A stretch of 64,000 bases of DNA from Rhodamnia argentea (GCF_020921035.1 NC_063150.1:8370001-8434000); one strand, 5' to 3'; shown: positions 1 to 11,518, numbered from the stretch's first letter. Numbers and translations are program-made. The notes: a model not told the origin generated them from the sequence alone.

Positions 1-1126
1 TACCCTAACATAATTTGACATAGACTAGGTAGGATAAATCTCTCTCCCTCTCTCATGTATCGTCTCAAGCATTACTTGCGTAGGTTTCGTACGTTTTGTG
101 TCCGCGTTATTAACATGTTTTATAGACTATAGCCTATTTTGTTTCCTCGTCAATGTCATGGAGAGCACACCCCGTTTGATTTTACAGACAAAGTATTCCT
201 GGGATCTTTTGAAACAGATATTCGATTTGGATACTTGAACTTGTTTTGACATACACTACGTAGGACAAATGACAAATCTATCTCAAAAATATCAATCGCC
301 TCAAATGGAATAATCAACTATACATCTCCCAATGATAACCAAGTAGAAAGTATTTACTCTTAATTATGCATAGATAGTCCAGAAATTAATTCAAAATCAA
401 CAAGATCAGTTCTTATGCACATAAAATCTAGAGCAGAACGATTCATAACACTTCACACGACTTCCCTAGTAAGAAATTCATAACCCAAAGTCAGGTCACA
501 ACACAACCAAACGTTCCAAAATTGGTGGAGCCATGATGGCACAAGCCACACGTTCAATAGGTCTCCCTTTAGGAAGGTGGGGTTATGATCTGCAATCATA
601 CAAATTCCTCGTTATGCACCAGAACCTCATTTCACAAATTTAACATCGCATGATCCGATTTGATGCTGATGCTCTCTCAAATTTATTGATGATTTTTCAG
701 ACAATTTGAATACACGACAAAAATCATGAAATTCTTCTTCTTCTTCTTCTTCTTCTTTGCAAAATAACAAGCAGTGGTAGAAACCACTTACCTGAACTTC
801 CAAAACGAAAACGGAAAAAACCCAAATAATCCAACTAATTACGGAGTAGACTCCTGAGCACCACCTAATATTTCAAAAATAAAGAATACAAGCAATATTA
901 CCTGTAATAGACATTGGAACGACAGAGTGTGTGTGTGGGGGGAGGGGGGCGGCGGGCGTGCGGGGACGTCTTGGACGGTTCTTAGTTGAAGTCATCCATG
1001 TTGAGATTAATGGTCCTTTCGTCTTGCGAAAAATGTGTAAAAAATTACTTCCTTAAGGTCCTACTCATGAAAATGTGTTTGCCAACTTAGCGAAATGCGT
1101 CGGACTAAGGTATAAGTAGATTAGAG
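1..1126. other. intergenic, no gene seen
   Basis: I see no coding exon. The stretch is AT-rich. It contains a TTC microsatellite near 732-757 and a short G-rich patch near 938-965. Around 1010-1080 there is text resembling the arm of a TIR element (the cgaaaaatgtgtaaaaaatt type found elsewhere in the window), with no clear partner. Confidence 0.5.
732..757. repeat. (TTC)n microsatellite
   Basis: About eight to nine uninterrupted TTC units in intergenic DNA, read directly. Confidence 0.9.
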
Positions 1127-2140
1127 TAAACATTCCCTCTTGTGTTAACCTCCTTCTTCCTCATTTCTTGGTCTTCTGTTTTTTACCCTTCTTTTCCCAT
1201 AAATCTCTAGACTCGCATTGATGCGCTATAGGTCAGCGAAGGGAGAGAGTGGCATAGAGGAAAAACGAATATTAAAGTTAACTATGCTACTCAGAATCTA
1301 TGATAAGAGAGTGCACATCGTCCAAGCATGCATAATTAAATCCAATCGGACAAAGATTCCCAAATCTAGCAGGTCGGAAGAAGTTCAATAAGACACCCAA
1401 CAACGGAATTTGATTAAATCAAGGGGCCATCTGTCTGTCCACTTAGAATTGGACGGTGTGTATCTTGGTTGGCTAAAACTGAAGTTGATGCCCGTGCAAG
1501 GACCAATACCATCGAAGTGGTGGACTCTACATTGACACCACAATCTTGTCCAGACCCGGCAAAGCAGCTGAGAAAACAGAGAAAACGAACGCCTGTTTTT
1601 TGTATCGAGAGTTGAAAGAAGACGAGCTTTAAGTCAATATAAAAGGAAGTCCAACCGACGAAATAAAAAAAGACCACACTCCAACAAAAGAAAATGACCA
1701 ACTTTGTGCATATCGCTGAATAGTCCAATCGGCGAGCGCTGCAGATAATGTTTTGGTGCGCGGCATATGCTCAACGGAGATCAGTTCGACGTTCGTGACA
1801 TATTCGGGCTGAATCGGGACACGGTTTTGGATGATTTGATCGTTGGAACGCCCCACAATGGTTACAACTACTATAGCACTGGTGATAAGTTGCCAGAGCC
1901 ATGCTATGCCCATGGTGCTTGCCGTGGAGAGATCACGCATTATGGTTGAGGAGAACGCATAGGCAACGCCATCTCGAGGATGGCCGATGAATGTGGCGAC
2001 TCGATCGGGGCTCAAAACCAGATGGAAGACTTCATAGAGTGGCTGAGTCCCAAGCTATGAAACCACCAGAGCAATTGTCGAAAGTTTAAGTTTGTCGTGG
2101 TCGAGTAAAGTGAGTGCTTATTGATCCTTCGGCATGAGAT
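1127..2140 (+). repeat. tandem duplication, copy A (leader plus DUF26 relic)
   Basis: The leader here (gattagagtaaacattccct onward) realigns with copy B at 2711-3370, with many substitutions and small indels. Matching stretches include the gatagaggaaaaa motif, the gataagagagtgcac motif and the ctttaagtc stretch just before the start codon. Downstream, both copies share aagctatgaaaccaccagag and the text after it. The pair therefore comes from duplication of a whole gene with its promoter, not of the coding part alone. Copy A keeps a TATA-like tataaaa at 1638-1644, about 50 bases before the relic ATG. Confidence 0.75.
1694..2060 (+). pseudogene. decayed DUF26 (gnk2-homologous) secretory protein, copy A
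   Basis: The reading frame encodes the hallmarks of a single-domain DUF26 / ginkbilobin-2-like cysteine-rich secreted protein: an NGDQF start of the domain, a GYNYYST block near 1860-1880, a YAHGACRGEI block near 1907-1936, and an AISRMADECGDSIGAQNQM block near 1970-2025. The family's C-x8-C-x2-C core begins at the Cys of HGAC. The second Cys position is a TGA stop and the third is Arg (CGC). After that stop the same frame stays open to a TGA at about 2060, but the C-terminal C-x-x-RYE segment present in copy B is missing. The signal peptide is also broken: the ATG at 1694 meets TAG within ten codons. Not functional as read. The family is extracellular and some members are antifungal; no function is claimed here. 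Confidence 0.75.
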
Positions 2141-2710
2141 GAGACGACTTCATAGAGTTGAAACCAGATGGGCCATAACTCAGCAATAATTGGTGTTTTC
2201 CTTTCTTTTTTGGCCATACCGAGAAACTAAATATTTGAATAGACCGAAATTGGAAAATTCTGGCGTTCCGATCGAGCAAAACCGAAAAATCTTGTCCTTG
2301 CCGCCTCCAAAAATATGACCGGCAAATTGTTCGTAAGTTACCAATTTTTTGTTCTTGTTTTTGTTTTTGTTTTTGTTTTTTCGAAGTTGACATTTCTTTC
2401 ACTATTTCGAGGCTAGCAACTACACAAAGAATTTAGCAACATTTATTTCCGCAGTTTACCAAATGTTAAATTACTTTTTGTATGAATTTACTGACTTAAT
2501 TTTAGTGATTCGGCTAACTTTTTCCGATTCAATTCTAATTCCTATTTGAGTCGCTTATCATTTATCCATCGGTTCCAAATTATTCACCATTCTTATCATA
2601 TGAGAATATCTACTTACGGAGCTTCGCATCCTATTAAAGTTACTAATTAATAAAACCCTCAACCTTAGTTTGACTAATTTACCAACTTTTTTCCGATAAA
2701 ATGCCAAAAT
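2061..2710. other. spacer between DUF26 relics
   Basis: No gene seen. Contains a (GTTTTT)n-like run at about 2356-2381 and AT-rich text. Confidence 0.5.
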
Positions 2711-3370
2711 TTTAGCAGATTAGAGTTAAACGTTCCCTCTTCCATCAACCTTTTTCTTGCTCATTTCTTGGTTTTCTCTTTCTTTTCACTTCCCTTTGGA
2801 TAGAACTCTAGACTTGTATTGACGTACTACAGATCCGCGAGAGCAGAGAGTGAGATAGAGGAAAAAACTATTATTGAAATCAACTCTGCTAATCATCAGT
2901 AGTCCATGATAAGAGAGTGCACAAAAGACATTTTTGTCATGTTTATACATCCATCGTCCTAGTGTGCAAAATTACCGAGAGTTAACACAAGACGGGCTTT
3001 AAGTCGGTACAAAAGAAAGTCGAACGAACGAAATCAAATCGACCACACAACATAGAAAAAAAAAATGACCAGCTTTGAGTGTATTGCATCCTCGATTATG
3101 GTCCTCTTGATGCTCAATTCAGCAAGCGCATGATGAGTGCCCAGACTGCATAAGTTTCACCATCTCAAGGATGACTGATGAATGTGGCAACTCGATCGGG
3201 GTTCAATACCAGATGCAAGACTGTAGAGTTCGATACGAGAAGCATCCATTTCAAGAATAGCCAAGTCCTAAGCTATGAAACCACCAGAGCTTCTGTCAAA
3301 AGTTTAGATTTGTCTGTAGGCCTATTGTCTTGATCGGGTAAAGTGAGTACTTAATTGTTCCTTCGATGTG
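2711..3370 (+). repeat. tandem duplication, copy B (leader plus DUF26 relic)
   Basis: Partner of copy A at 1127-2140. The leader at 2711-3064 and the tail after 3260 align with copy A. The middle of the coding part is deleted relative to copy A. Confidence 0.75.
3065..3284 (+). pseudogene. decayed DUF26 secretory protein, copy B
   Basis: Copy B keeps what copy A lost and lacks what copy A kept. The ATG at 3065 opens a good 22-residue signal peptide (MTSFECIASSIMVLLMLN, then SASA), followed directly by a TGA. About 15 bases later, in another frame, come the domain's C-terminal blocks: ISRMTDECGNS, VQYQMQDCRVRYE and KHPFQE, ending with TAG at 3258-3260. The whole N-terminal half of the domain (NGD, YNYYST, HGAC) is deleted. 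The C-x-VRYE ending is diagnostic of the DUF26 fold. Truncated and out of frame, so a relic. Confidence 0.75.
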
Positions 3371-4100
3371 AGATGAATAAGAATGTTGGACCAAGCATGT
3401 TGCGCATTTCCAAAGATGATATAGTAGCATATCGAGCCTTTTCAAGATCTCTCGCGACGTCAAACAAGAATTCGAGGACATGGCATGTAATTAACGGTCA
3501 CCATCTCTCTCGCTTCACATCCTTTTTCATTGTTCGTATCTAGGGAATTATACTATGCCGACACCTGAATTTTGATAGCGAATCAAACACCCATTTTTGT
3601 AAGAGTAAGAAAATACGATCATCAACTCTACTGAGAGCAATACCAGCGCTCGATTGAATGATATAAATGTCTTCCCGAAAATTGAGTTGTCCAATCATTA
3701 TGTATGAACGTCACTTAATAGTCCTAAGAAAAAGGATGTGATTGCAAAATCCATAGTCAAGCTTTACTGCTCATGAAGGCTCGGCTAGACCTTGCTGAGA
3801 TGGGCCTATTCTCTTCAAGCAAGGGGCTGAAACATAAAAAGAACCAGGCCCAAAACAAGTCCCTTCAAAAATCGGAATTTGCTAAATCCACCACATTCGG
3901 AAAATAATTTGTGAACATGCACCTAATTTTGAGACTGTTGAACCTGTCTAGACATCTTCCTTATACAAAGAGAATAAGCAATTGGATGCTCCCCCCCTCC
4001 TCACTCACACTAGTCAAAGTCACCAGTAGTTGCAACTGCAGAACCACTTCAAATCTAACTCGTCTTTTCCCTCCAAGTCACTTAAAATCAACCCCCTCCC
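3371..4100. other. intergenic, upstream of LTPG
   Basis: No further gene seen. The first part (to about 3560) may be leftover flank of the DUF26 duplication. Confidence 0.4.
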
Positions 4101-4112
4101 AACTCCATATAT

Positions 4113-4119
4113 TATATAA
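4113..4119 (+). promoter_or_regulatory. TATA box of the LTPG gene
   Basis: TATATAA lies 41 bases before the ATG at 4160, so the 5' leader would be very short. The TATA call is by sequence and position only. Confidence 0.55.
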
Positions 4120-4159
4120 CCCCATCTCCCTCTCCTGCTCATCTGCAAAATTCGCACTC

Positions 4160-6168
4160 ATGGAAGGCACCAAAGCTTTCCTCGAGCTAGCGCTCGTGAT
4201 GGCTTCTGCGCTCTGCGCGATCACTCCGCTCCCGCCGGTCGGCGCCCAGATCAGCACGCCGTGCTCCGCGTCCATGATCTCAAGCTTCACGCCCTGCTTC
4301 AACTTCATCACCGGGAGCAGCGCGAAGGGGGGGTCCCCCTCCTCCGACTGCTGCAACTCCTTCAAGTCGCTCCTGCAGAGCAGCCTCGACTGCACCTGCC
4401 TCGTCGTCACGGCCAACATACCCATCCCGCTGCCCATCAACCGGAGCCTTGTGCTCTCGCTCCCCCAAGCTTGTAACGGCGGCCTTCCATTGCAGTGCAA
4501 AGGTACCGCGTAACGATTCTAGGTCCGCGCTGTAATTCATTCGTCAAAAATCACAAAGGAAAAAGATGTGAAAGACTAAGATGGTGTAATTTGTTCATTT
4601 GATTTTGCAGCATCCGGTTCGCCCCTTCCTGCTCCAGGTACGTTGATATGCCTAAAACTCCTTACAAAACTATATCCTGACATAGCAATAGAATCATGAA
4701 ACTCTGAGCAAGCAGATATATCCTCGGAAGACACGCATGTATACGTTCTGTTATTATCGTATAAACTGTCCAAACACACTCCTGTGCTTTGGTTTTTCTA
4801 TCCAATGACCCACTGGTACTTTTGATTTTGCGAAAATAGCCCATGTACACTTGTAAAATCATTTCGGACCCCTCCCAATCGATTTCGATTGGTTGCGCTT
4901 GGCGTCAAACCTCCCTGAAACTAATCGGAAGGGAACTTTCCAGTGAATTTGTAAGAGCACAGGAGTTATTTTCACCAAGTTAAAAAGTTCCAAGAGTTCA
5001 CGGAATGAAGATAGGAAACCGGAATGTGTTCATGTAATGTCCATGCACATGATTAGCACCGTTCTTGCAAATATTGATAACTACTAAGGAAAGAATATGA
5101 TTTTATTGACAGGTCCAGTAATGTTTGGCCCAACTCATGCACCTGCAGCTTCTTCACCCCATCATCACGAAGCTGTTTCCGGTTCTCCACATGTAGCTCC
5201 TTCTCCATCGTTTAGCTCCCGAGGTAACATCTCATCTTATGATCACTTGGGCTCGGTTTGTTTCGCGAAAAATAAGTAATACCGAAAACATTTGCTTGAA
5301 AAAGATCCATTGCATCACTTACAAAAATGAATGAAAGAAAAATATTTTCATTTTCCACGAAAACATTTAAATATAAATTGTTGCCGACAATGAAAAAGTT
5401 TTCATTGATTGGTTATTTAAAACGATGAAAGGGATCATTTTCAAAAAAATAATAATTTACAAATCATTCATTTTTTGAAAAATAGACGCATTGTTATGTA
5501 TCTGCATTTTAACGGATAGTATATAATTCTAAGCAAAACCCACTTTGATAATAGGGGTGTGCATGGTCCGAATCGATCCGGTCCTGGTATGGAACCGGGG
5601 GCAGGACCAATAGTCCAAGTCTCCAAATTTTCAAGGCCAAGGACCGAACCAGGACCGGACTAGACCAGGACCAACGGTCCGGTTCGGTCTCGGTTTCGGC
5701 CCAGTAGAATCGCTAATATCATATGTTTATAGAAATCTAACGCTTGAAATACAATATGCTTCGATTGCATGTTAATTTACAATCTATACCTCCGGTTGAA
5801 TAAAAAAAACACGCTGGTCCAGTTTGCTCACCTTCATAATGAAAGCGTGTTTTCACAGAAACACCAACATTTTTACATGCTTATGCAATGGATCGGATTA
5901 GTTGATCTACTCACCTGATTGAGCCTTTTTACTCTTTCAAGCAGCTTCCAAAGCAGTAGCAGCATCACCACCAACGCTAGCGCCTGAATCCGACACGACA
6001 TCGGATGAGGCACCGGCTTATTCGCCGGGGGGATCAGTCGGCCCGTCAAGAACCCCCGGTGTCCGGCCCGTCCTGAACCCGTTTTCTTCGGCGTCTAGCC
6101 CAGCTCACCTTTCTTTACCATCCCTCGTCCTAATTTTTGTAGGTGCTGTTGTGTTCAAATCCGATTGA
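4160..6168 (+). CDS. non-specific lipid-transfer protein, GPI-anchored (LTPG/xylogen-like)
   Basis: Four exons join in frame: 4160-4502, 4611-4637, 5113-5223 and 5942-6168, all phase 1, giving 235 residues. Residues 1 to about 33 are a signal peptide. The domain then shows the eight-cysteine LTP pattern (C, C, CC, CxC, C, C), including SDCCNSF and LDCTCLVV, which binds acyl lipids in a hydrophobic cavity stapled by four disulfides. A Pro/Ser/Thr/Ala-rich spacer follows (O-glycan-like). The tail ends in a hydrophobic run (LSLPSLVLIFVGAVVF), as expected for a GPI-attachment signal, so the protein probably sits on the outer plasma membrane facing the wall and cuticle. A 27-base exon 2 and the intron phases fit the family. 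The exon 4 acceptor is a tandem AAGCAG, so 234- and 235-residue forms are possible. The third intron carries transposon arms. Confident of the family; the member is not identified. Confidence 0.9.
5248..5830. mobile_element. transposon arms inside LTPG intron 3
   Basis: Two pieces lie side by side. 5248-5490 begins gggctcggtttgtttcgcga and resembles the left arm of the TTA-flanked element at 22936-23682. 5556-5830 begins aggggtgtgcatggtccgaa, is full of ggaccgg/accgg words, and resembles the hAT-like element at 22162-22733. I could not find matching right ends, so both may be truncated. Confidence 0.45.
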
Positions 6169-6735
6169 GTGATCTAATGCTCTCCCCATCTGTTGATATG
6201 CGTCTTTGTACGAAAGTGCATGCACATGCACGCACATGTTCATTATGTGGCAACCATGGATAGTGTCTTGCTTAAAGTTTAGTCTATACAACACCGACAC
6301 ACAACACGCGACACGACACGTATATACGTCATTTCTCAAAAAATAAAGAATTCTAACACGTTCGGACAAATGTATATATACTCCAAGTGGATGAGAACCC
6401 GACAACGTGGGAGAGAAAGCCGAGAGGGTGAGAGCCCGACGCCGTGCAAGAGAGAGCCGAAATGGTGAGGGGACGCAATTAGGGTATGGGCAAAATGGCC
6501 AAGCCTATCATATGGTGTTTTTGAGAAAACATATGTTTTTGATAAATTTACAGTTTCACCCCTACAATATTGAATATTTTAGAAATTGACCCAATGTGTT
6601 GGAAATGGCATGTTGGAAACCGGACTCGCATGTTGATGGCATGTCCGACCCATTGACCACGCATCCGAACAGTGTTCGTACTTCCTAGGCTCTAGTAATT
6701 GTCTTTTTTTATTGTCGTGTCAGCGAGGGAATAGA
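6169..6735. other. intergenic, LTPG 3' flank
   Basis: Presumed 3' UTR of the LTPG gene, then sequence without coding signal. Confidence 0.5.
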
Positions 6736-6739
6736 AACC

Positions 6740-7625
6740 GTTCATTTGAAGTTTGGCAGGAAATTACCAAAAAAGTTTTGTACCTATTGCAATTTGCCAA
6801 TTCATTTATAAAGCTTTTTTTGTCAATTACGTCCTAAATTTTTTATATTTGTGCCAATTCAGTCCTTTCGACCAATTTTGGCCAAAAATCACTAATATGG
6901 CACGGTCGGCGCCGACGTGGCAAAGTATTATATAATATTTTAAAATTTTAAAATTTCTTTTAGTTTTTTCTTTTCTTTTTCTCTTCTTCTTCTTCCTCCC
7001 CAAGTCCACCGTCGAGCCCGGCGACCGGCCGGAGGTGATGGCCGTCGAAGCTCGCCCCCGCAAGCCAATGACGAGGGCAAGCCTCACCCAAATCCGACAA
7101 TGAGCAACTTCACGCGGCCATGGCGAGGCACGCCTCATCATCACTAGGCAAGGCCAAGCTTCGCACGAACATGGCGAGGCTGACCTAGCCCAACAATGGT
7201 GAGGTCTAGCCCCGTGTGACCATAGCAAGGCCTGCCTCATTGTCGTTGGGCGACATCGTAACTCACCCAAATTTGGCGAGGCAAACCTTGCCTAGTAACG
7301 GCGAGGTCGCACCTCGTCAGATCCGGGCAAGAGTCGACCTCGCCTGTGGTGATAAGCTTCATCGGTCCTCACCTCTAGCTTGTCGCAGGGCTCGACGGCC
7401 ACCTAGAGGAGGAGAAAGAAGAAGAAGAGAAAAAAATAAAAAGAAAACGAAAATAAAAAATAAAAAATTTGAACAAATATTAATAATATTGCTAAAAATT
7501 AGCCACGTTAATAATTTTTGGCCAAAATTGATCCACAAATGTAAAAGGTTTAGGACTGATTTGGCACAATTGTAATAAGTTTATGACTTTTTGAGTAATA
7601 TCCCCAAGTTTGACCTAAGAAGTTA
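6740..7625. mobile_element. TIR element with long inverted arms and GC-rich core
   Basis: The left arm (about 6749-6935) and right arm (about 7440-7620) are imperfect inverted repeats. Shared words include gccaattcagtcct against aggactgatttggc, and accaattttggccaaaaat against atttttggccaaaattgatc. Between them lies a GC-rich core (about 6985-7410) of gcgaggc/ggcgagg words flanked by a pyrimidine tract (ttcttcttcttcctcc) and a purine tract (gaggaggagaaagaagaag). A non-autonomous foldback or Mutator-like element is likely. No transposase ORF is seen. A related copy is at 20649-21779. Confidence 0.65.
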
Positions 7626-7649
7626 AAAGTTCTTTTATTAGCTAATTAC

Positions 7650-8139
7650 TGAACCGACTCGACTCCACCCAAATCGGCCCGACTCAACTTGAACGGTCAA
7701 ATTATTCAAAAGCATTTGCTCATTACTCGACCCTACTTAACCCGAACAAACAAAAAAAACCTGAAAATTTTCGAGCTGGGTAGGGCCCGCTAGAGTATTT
7801 TTTACACCCCTACTAACTATTATGTTAGATTTTCTAACGCCCTTTTAAAATATCTTGATCAGTTAAGTCCTCACAAAAGTGTAGTTTTATCCAAACATGA
7901 GTTGTTAAGTCTCCACTGACATATTTATAATTAAATAAAAAAAATTAGGAATATAAAATTTTAGATTCTTACCAAATGCATTTTCATTCTTTTTCTACTC
8001 CGAGAATAGTAATTTTATACAGTTATCAAACGCGTTTTTCTATTCAGAAACTCGTCTAGGAAATAAAAATAGAAAAAACTATTTCTGAATAGAAATTATT
8101 CTCGAGAACAGAAACACTGCCAAGCACACCCTTAGTATT
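7650..8139. mobile_element. element ends: hAT-like piece and a TTA-flanked piece
   Basis: 7650-7818 has the ...ttttttacacccctac ending typical of the 'aggggtgtg' hAT-like family seen at 22162-22733. 7950-8139 ends gcaagcacaccc followed by TTA, and contains gaacagaaaca words like those at 42600-42720. Both are partial. Confidence 0.35.
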
Positions 8140-10200
8140 TGTAGAAGCGTCGATAATGCTTAAAATTTGGCTGAAAAAAAGTGACAATCTTTGTCCATAT
8201 GCTCGTTTCTTGTGGCTCTTAATCATCGTGAGCAATCTCAATGCTATTAATTAAGATTGTGATAATATAACCATAAATCCCTATACAATCCAGTTACATA
8301 TTGTGATAAAAACTCTGCGGACAAGAAAACGTGGCTCATTTACATTTCATCTAGCGAAAATTCTGTGTCTGTCACTACAAATGCATTTGCTTGTTTGGTA
8401 AAACTGAAAATGAAGTGCTGAAAGTTTATGTACTGAATTTCAAGGGATGACCATTTTAGTGCTAAAAATTAATTTATGTTGTTCGATAATAATGGAACAT
8501 TGAGTATTAAATAAAATTTTTTATTATCAGACATGGAATTGATAATATTACTGGCAGGTTTTACGTCTGAAATACATGATAGACAAGAATTCATTTGGTT
8601 TCTTTTTTCGATTTAATGAATTAGATGACTTCATCCTTAGTGAATTACGTAGCTTCCTTGACTTAATTTCATTTTTTACGTCAAAACTAGCTATAGAAAC
8701 CCCAAAACTTATTCGAGTTATCAAACACTACAGCCTAATCGGCAATGATAGCGTCATCACAGAGTACTGCACACTTATCAAAGTACAGACCTAGATACAC
8801 GTTTTCTCCTAAATACCATGTCAGAATACGGTGTGATAGTGCAAATACAGACCATGAGGCTTCCGCTAACAGTCATCTCAAACTGTCCTACCCTTTTGAT
8901 CTAGTCGATGTATAATAAGTCCATTTCTTAATACATCTTTGATAAAATCGAGACCGGGTTCCAGAGAGATATCCTCGATCGAAAAGGGGTTTTGATCGAG
9001 ACCCAGCAATGGGGCCTCTCGCGAGGGCAATGAATTTGGAACCTGTGGTAACGCCTCTTGTGCAACGTTCAAAAAATGCACAACGATCTCTAGTAATTCA
9101 TCAAACATGAAGGCAAATTAATTTAGTCAATAGAATAAAATCACATTCACAACCCAAAAGTTCAATAAAATTACAAAGACAAAACCATAGCAACAGATGA
9201 AAATATCGATGTGTGCTCATTATTGAAGAAGGATTCGGTGATCGACCGTTGATTTTGATTTGAAGAACTCATAGATTTATTTTTTGAGCATGTGACTCCT
9301 ATCATTGTTCTGATGATTTATTTTGTTATTTGAATCTTGTTTTGCTTTGAAGTTGCAGCAATCGGACTGTAACGTTTCTCTATTTTATTGCGGATATGAA
9401 TGAAATGCTACTTTGACAAAAAAAAAAAAAAACCTTTGCAAAGTGAGTGCAATTGTGTCACCAAAAATCACTCACTTGGTATATATTTTCTTTAAAATGA
9501 TTGTTTTTATTGCTTGATAAATATTAAGTATGTTAGCCTAAATCAAATGCAAATCACTGTTAGAAAAAAAAAAAAGGGGACACATAAATGTTGGGACCAT
9601 ACTTCTTCCATGTACTAAACCGAATCATATAGACAATCTTCAAGACCAGGAGTACCAGTTGATCCTAGCTTCAATCCAAAGGAAAGTAAGAGAACATAAC
9701 CCAAAAAATTAAAAAGAAAACAGATGGATTATAGAGAAAGAACCTTAAATTTTGAAAGCTGCTAGCATGACAGTCCGATAGTTTTGTCAATTATTTCTGA
9801 TTACACAATCTCTCAATCAATGAGTGCTTTTTACAAAACATGCGGTGATTGTATATGGATATATGGTTAAGATTGTACCGTCCCCGACAGTCTTGTCAAG
9901 AAAGCATTTCTCTTCAATTTTTTATCCTTTTGTGTGTGTATTCCAGCATAGGAATTTTGAGATTGGTGTAGCTCTTTTTATCTTTTCCTCCCCTTTTTTT
10001 GGGGGGGGGATTAGATTGAGATGGGGGTGACGGGGGCGGTTGACTTTGTCATCTTTGGCTTAATTTAGAATAAGCAATGAGTAAGTTAGATTGACCATCC
10101 AATAGCTAATGGAGAGTCTAGCGCCTGTCCATTGATTTCACCGCAAGTTTAGCAACCGGAAAGTCCTATGGCCTTGCCACTTTCTAGGGGCTCAAGCTCC
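8140..10200. other. intergenic, no recognised gene
   Basis: Two short open stretches (plus strand 8576-8794; minus strand 8878-9108) resemble nothing I know. A 15-base A run at about 9420, 20-odd bases after aatgaaat, looks like a retroposed or polyadenylation remnant. A G-rich patch lies near 10000-10035. Confidence 0.4.
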
Positions 10201-10203
10201 GTC

Positions 10204-10210
10204 TATAAAA
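10204..10210 (+). promoter_or_regulatory. TATA box of the Ole e 6-like gene
   Basis: TATAAAA lies 95 bases before the ATG at 10299, a normal promoter distance. Confidence 0.6.
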
Positions 10211-10298
10211 GATCATCATCCGAGACCTCTTTTAGTCAGGGAAACAGACAAACCGGTGCACCATTCTTTTTGCAACGCCAAGTAAATAAACAAGCAAG

Positions 10299-10637
10299 AT
10301 GGCCAACAAGCTCGTCGCAGCCTTCCTCGTGTGCATCGTCGTCGCCGCGGCGTTGAACATCCGCACCGCGGAAGCCGCCACCGACGAGAAGTTCAAGTCC
10401 TGCTTCAACACCTGCGAGAGTGAGTGCAAAGCCGAGGGCAACGGCTCAACCGTCTGCGAGATGAGGTGCGACGCTGATTGCTCGGCCAAGGAACTCGCCG
10501 GTATGTTGCGCTGCATCCAACACGCATTATCCCTTTCATGTTCTCACGTTAAACATCTTCGATATGAGATGGTTCTTCTTCTAAATCTCGTCCACGGTTA
10601 TTCTTTTGCAGATAAGCTCAACATCAAGCTACCTTGA
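10299..10637 (+). CDS. major pollen allergen Ole e 6-like small cysteine-rich secreted protein
   Basis: Two exons, 10299-10500 and 10612-10637, join at phase 1 to give 75 residues. Residues 1 to about 27 form a signal peptide ending AEA. The mature part has six cysteines in two C-x3-C-x3-C triplets (CFNTCESEC and CEMRCDADC). This matches Ole e 6, a small helical-hairpin protein from olive pollen, in length, spacing and the CEM-C-D-DC segment. The second exon adds only nine residues, as expected for this family. Exact physiological role is unknown; an extracellular protein is likely. AATAAA at 10740-10745 is a plausible polyadenylation signal. The neighbour at 11078-11462 is a convergent cysteine-rich gene. 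Confidence 0.85.
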   Translation: MANKLVAAFLVCIVVAAALNIRTAEAATDEKFKSCFNTCESECKAEGNGSTVCEMRCDADCSAKELAGMLRCIQHALSLSCSHVKHLRYEMVLLLNLVHGYSFADKLNIKLP

Positions 10638-11077
10638 TCGAAGCAGCGAGGAACTTTGCCTGACATATTTTGTTTCCCCAAAAGAGAGCAAATGATGTAA
10701 TGAAATCCTTTGCACTCGATACAAGGAATTGATCAATCATAATAAAACGATTTTATCGATCAGATTTGCGTCATACTTTGTTGCATCGCGTGTAATGTCT
10801 TCGTGTCGGCGCAAATAGTAAATTCACATGAGTTTCGAGGAAATTATCAGCACGGGCTAGTCTTTACAGAAAACAAGAACCAACGTAACATCAAGCACGC
10901 TTCAAACTTTTGATATCATTTTCTTATCGGTTATCGCCATCAAAATCTGGAGAACAAGTCGACAAAGCCATTCGAGAATTCTTATTGATCAAACGAAGCG
11001 AAGCGCGTACGATGTCCCCCAATAAAGGATGCAGTGATCAAGCGGATTCAATTCTAAATTCCGACATGGCACTTGCG
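10638..11077. other. convergent 3' flanks of two small secreted-protein genes
   Basis: Shared 3' space between the Ole e 6-like (plus) and defensin-like (minus) genes; no other gene seen. Confidence 0.5.
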
Positions 11078-11462
11078 TCAACATGGATATTCACACATGC
11101 AGGCCTGGAGGTACTGGGCGCCTCCGCAGAAGGCGGTGATGAGGTTCGGGTGCCGCTGCGTGCAATTCCCCCAGCACGCCCGGGATGGGTTCCCGTCCTC
11201 GCAGTAGTAATGCACCCACGGCAAGCCTTCCAGGCAGGGTTGCTTCGCCACGCTTGGGGCCACCATTAGCTCGCCTGGAACACGAACAGCACGCTTTCGT
11301 TATGGTCCTATGGATTTCAGGCTTGGATGGAAGTCATCAAGATGAATGCCATTGCCAACTTGAGAATTGAAACATATGGTGGAGAGAGTAAAAAAGAGTA
11401 GAGTCACCTGCGATTAGAACTAGAGCTAGGACGATGAAGCACGCTGCTGAGAACTTGCCCAT
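11078..11462 (-). CDS. defensin-like cysteine-rich secreted peptide
   Basis: On the minus strand, exon 1 is 11462-11408 and exon 2 is 11274-11078, joined at phase 1, giving 83 residues. Exon 1 encodes an almost complete signal peptide (MGKFSAACFIVLALVLIA), the usual position for the single intron of plant defensin-like (DEFL) genes. The mature part has eight cysteines, ending FCGGAQYLQACMCEYPC, where the CxC and final C are typical of DEFL peptides. Such proteins act outside the cell in defence or in pollen-pistil signalling; which applies here cannot be told. A TATA box lies 57 bases before the ATG. I chose the start because it opens the hydrophobic leader and follows that TATA. It could belong to another eight-cysteine peptide class; the family call is moderate, the gene itself strong. 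Confidence 0.75.
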
Positions 11463-11518
11463 CTTCTTCTCTGTACATAAAGATCGTTTCCTTCCAATGG
11501 GAAGACCAGACCACCCTC

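Noticed and set aside
6827-7575. Open frames of 147 and 119 codons around 7 kb
   Set aside because: They cross the inverted arms and GC-rich core of a TIR element and are compositional by-products.
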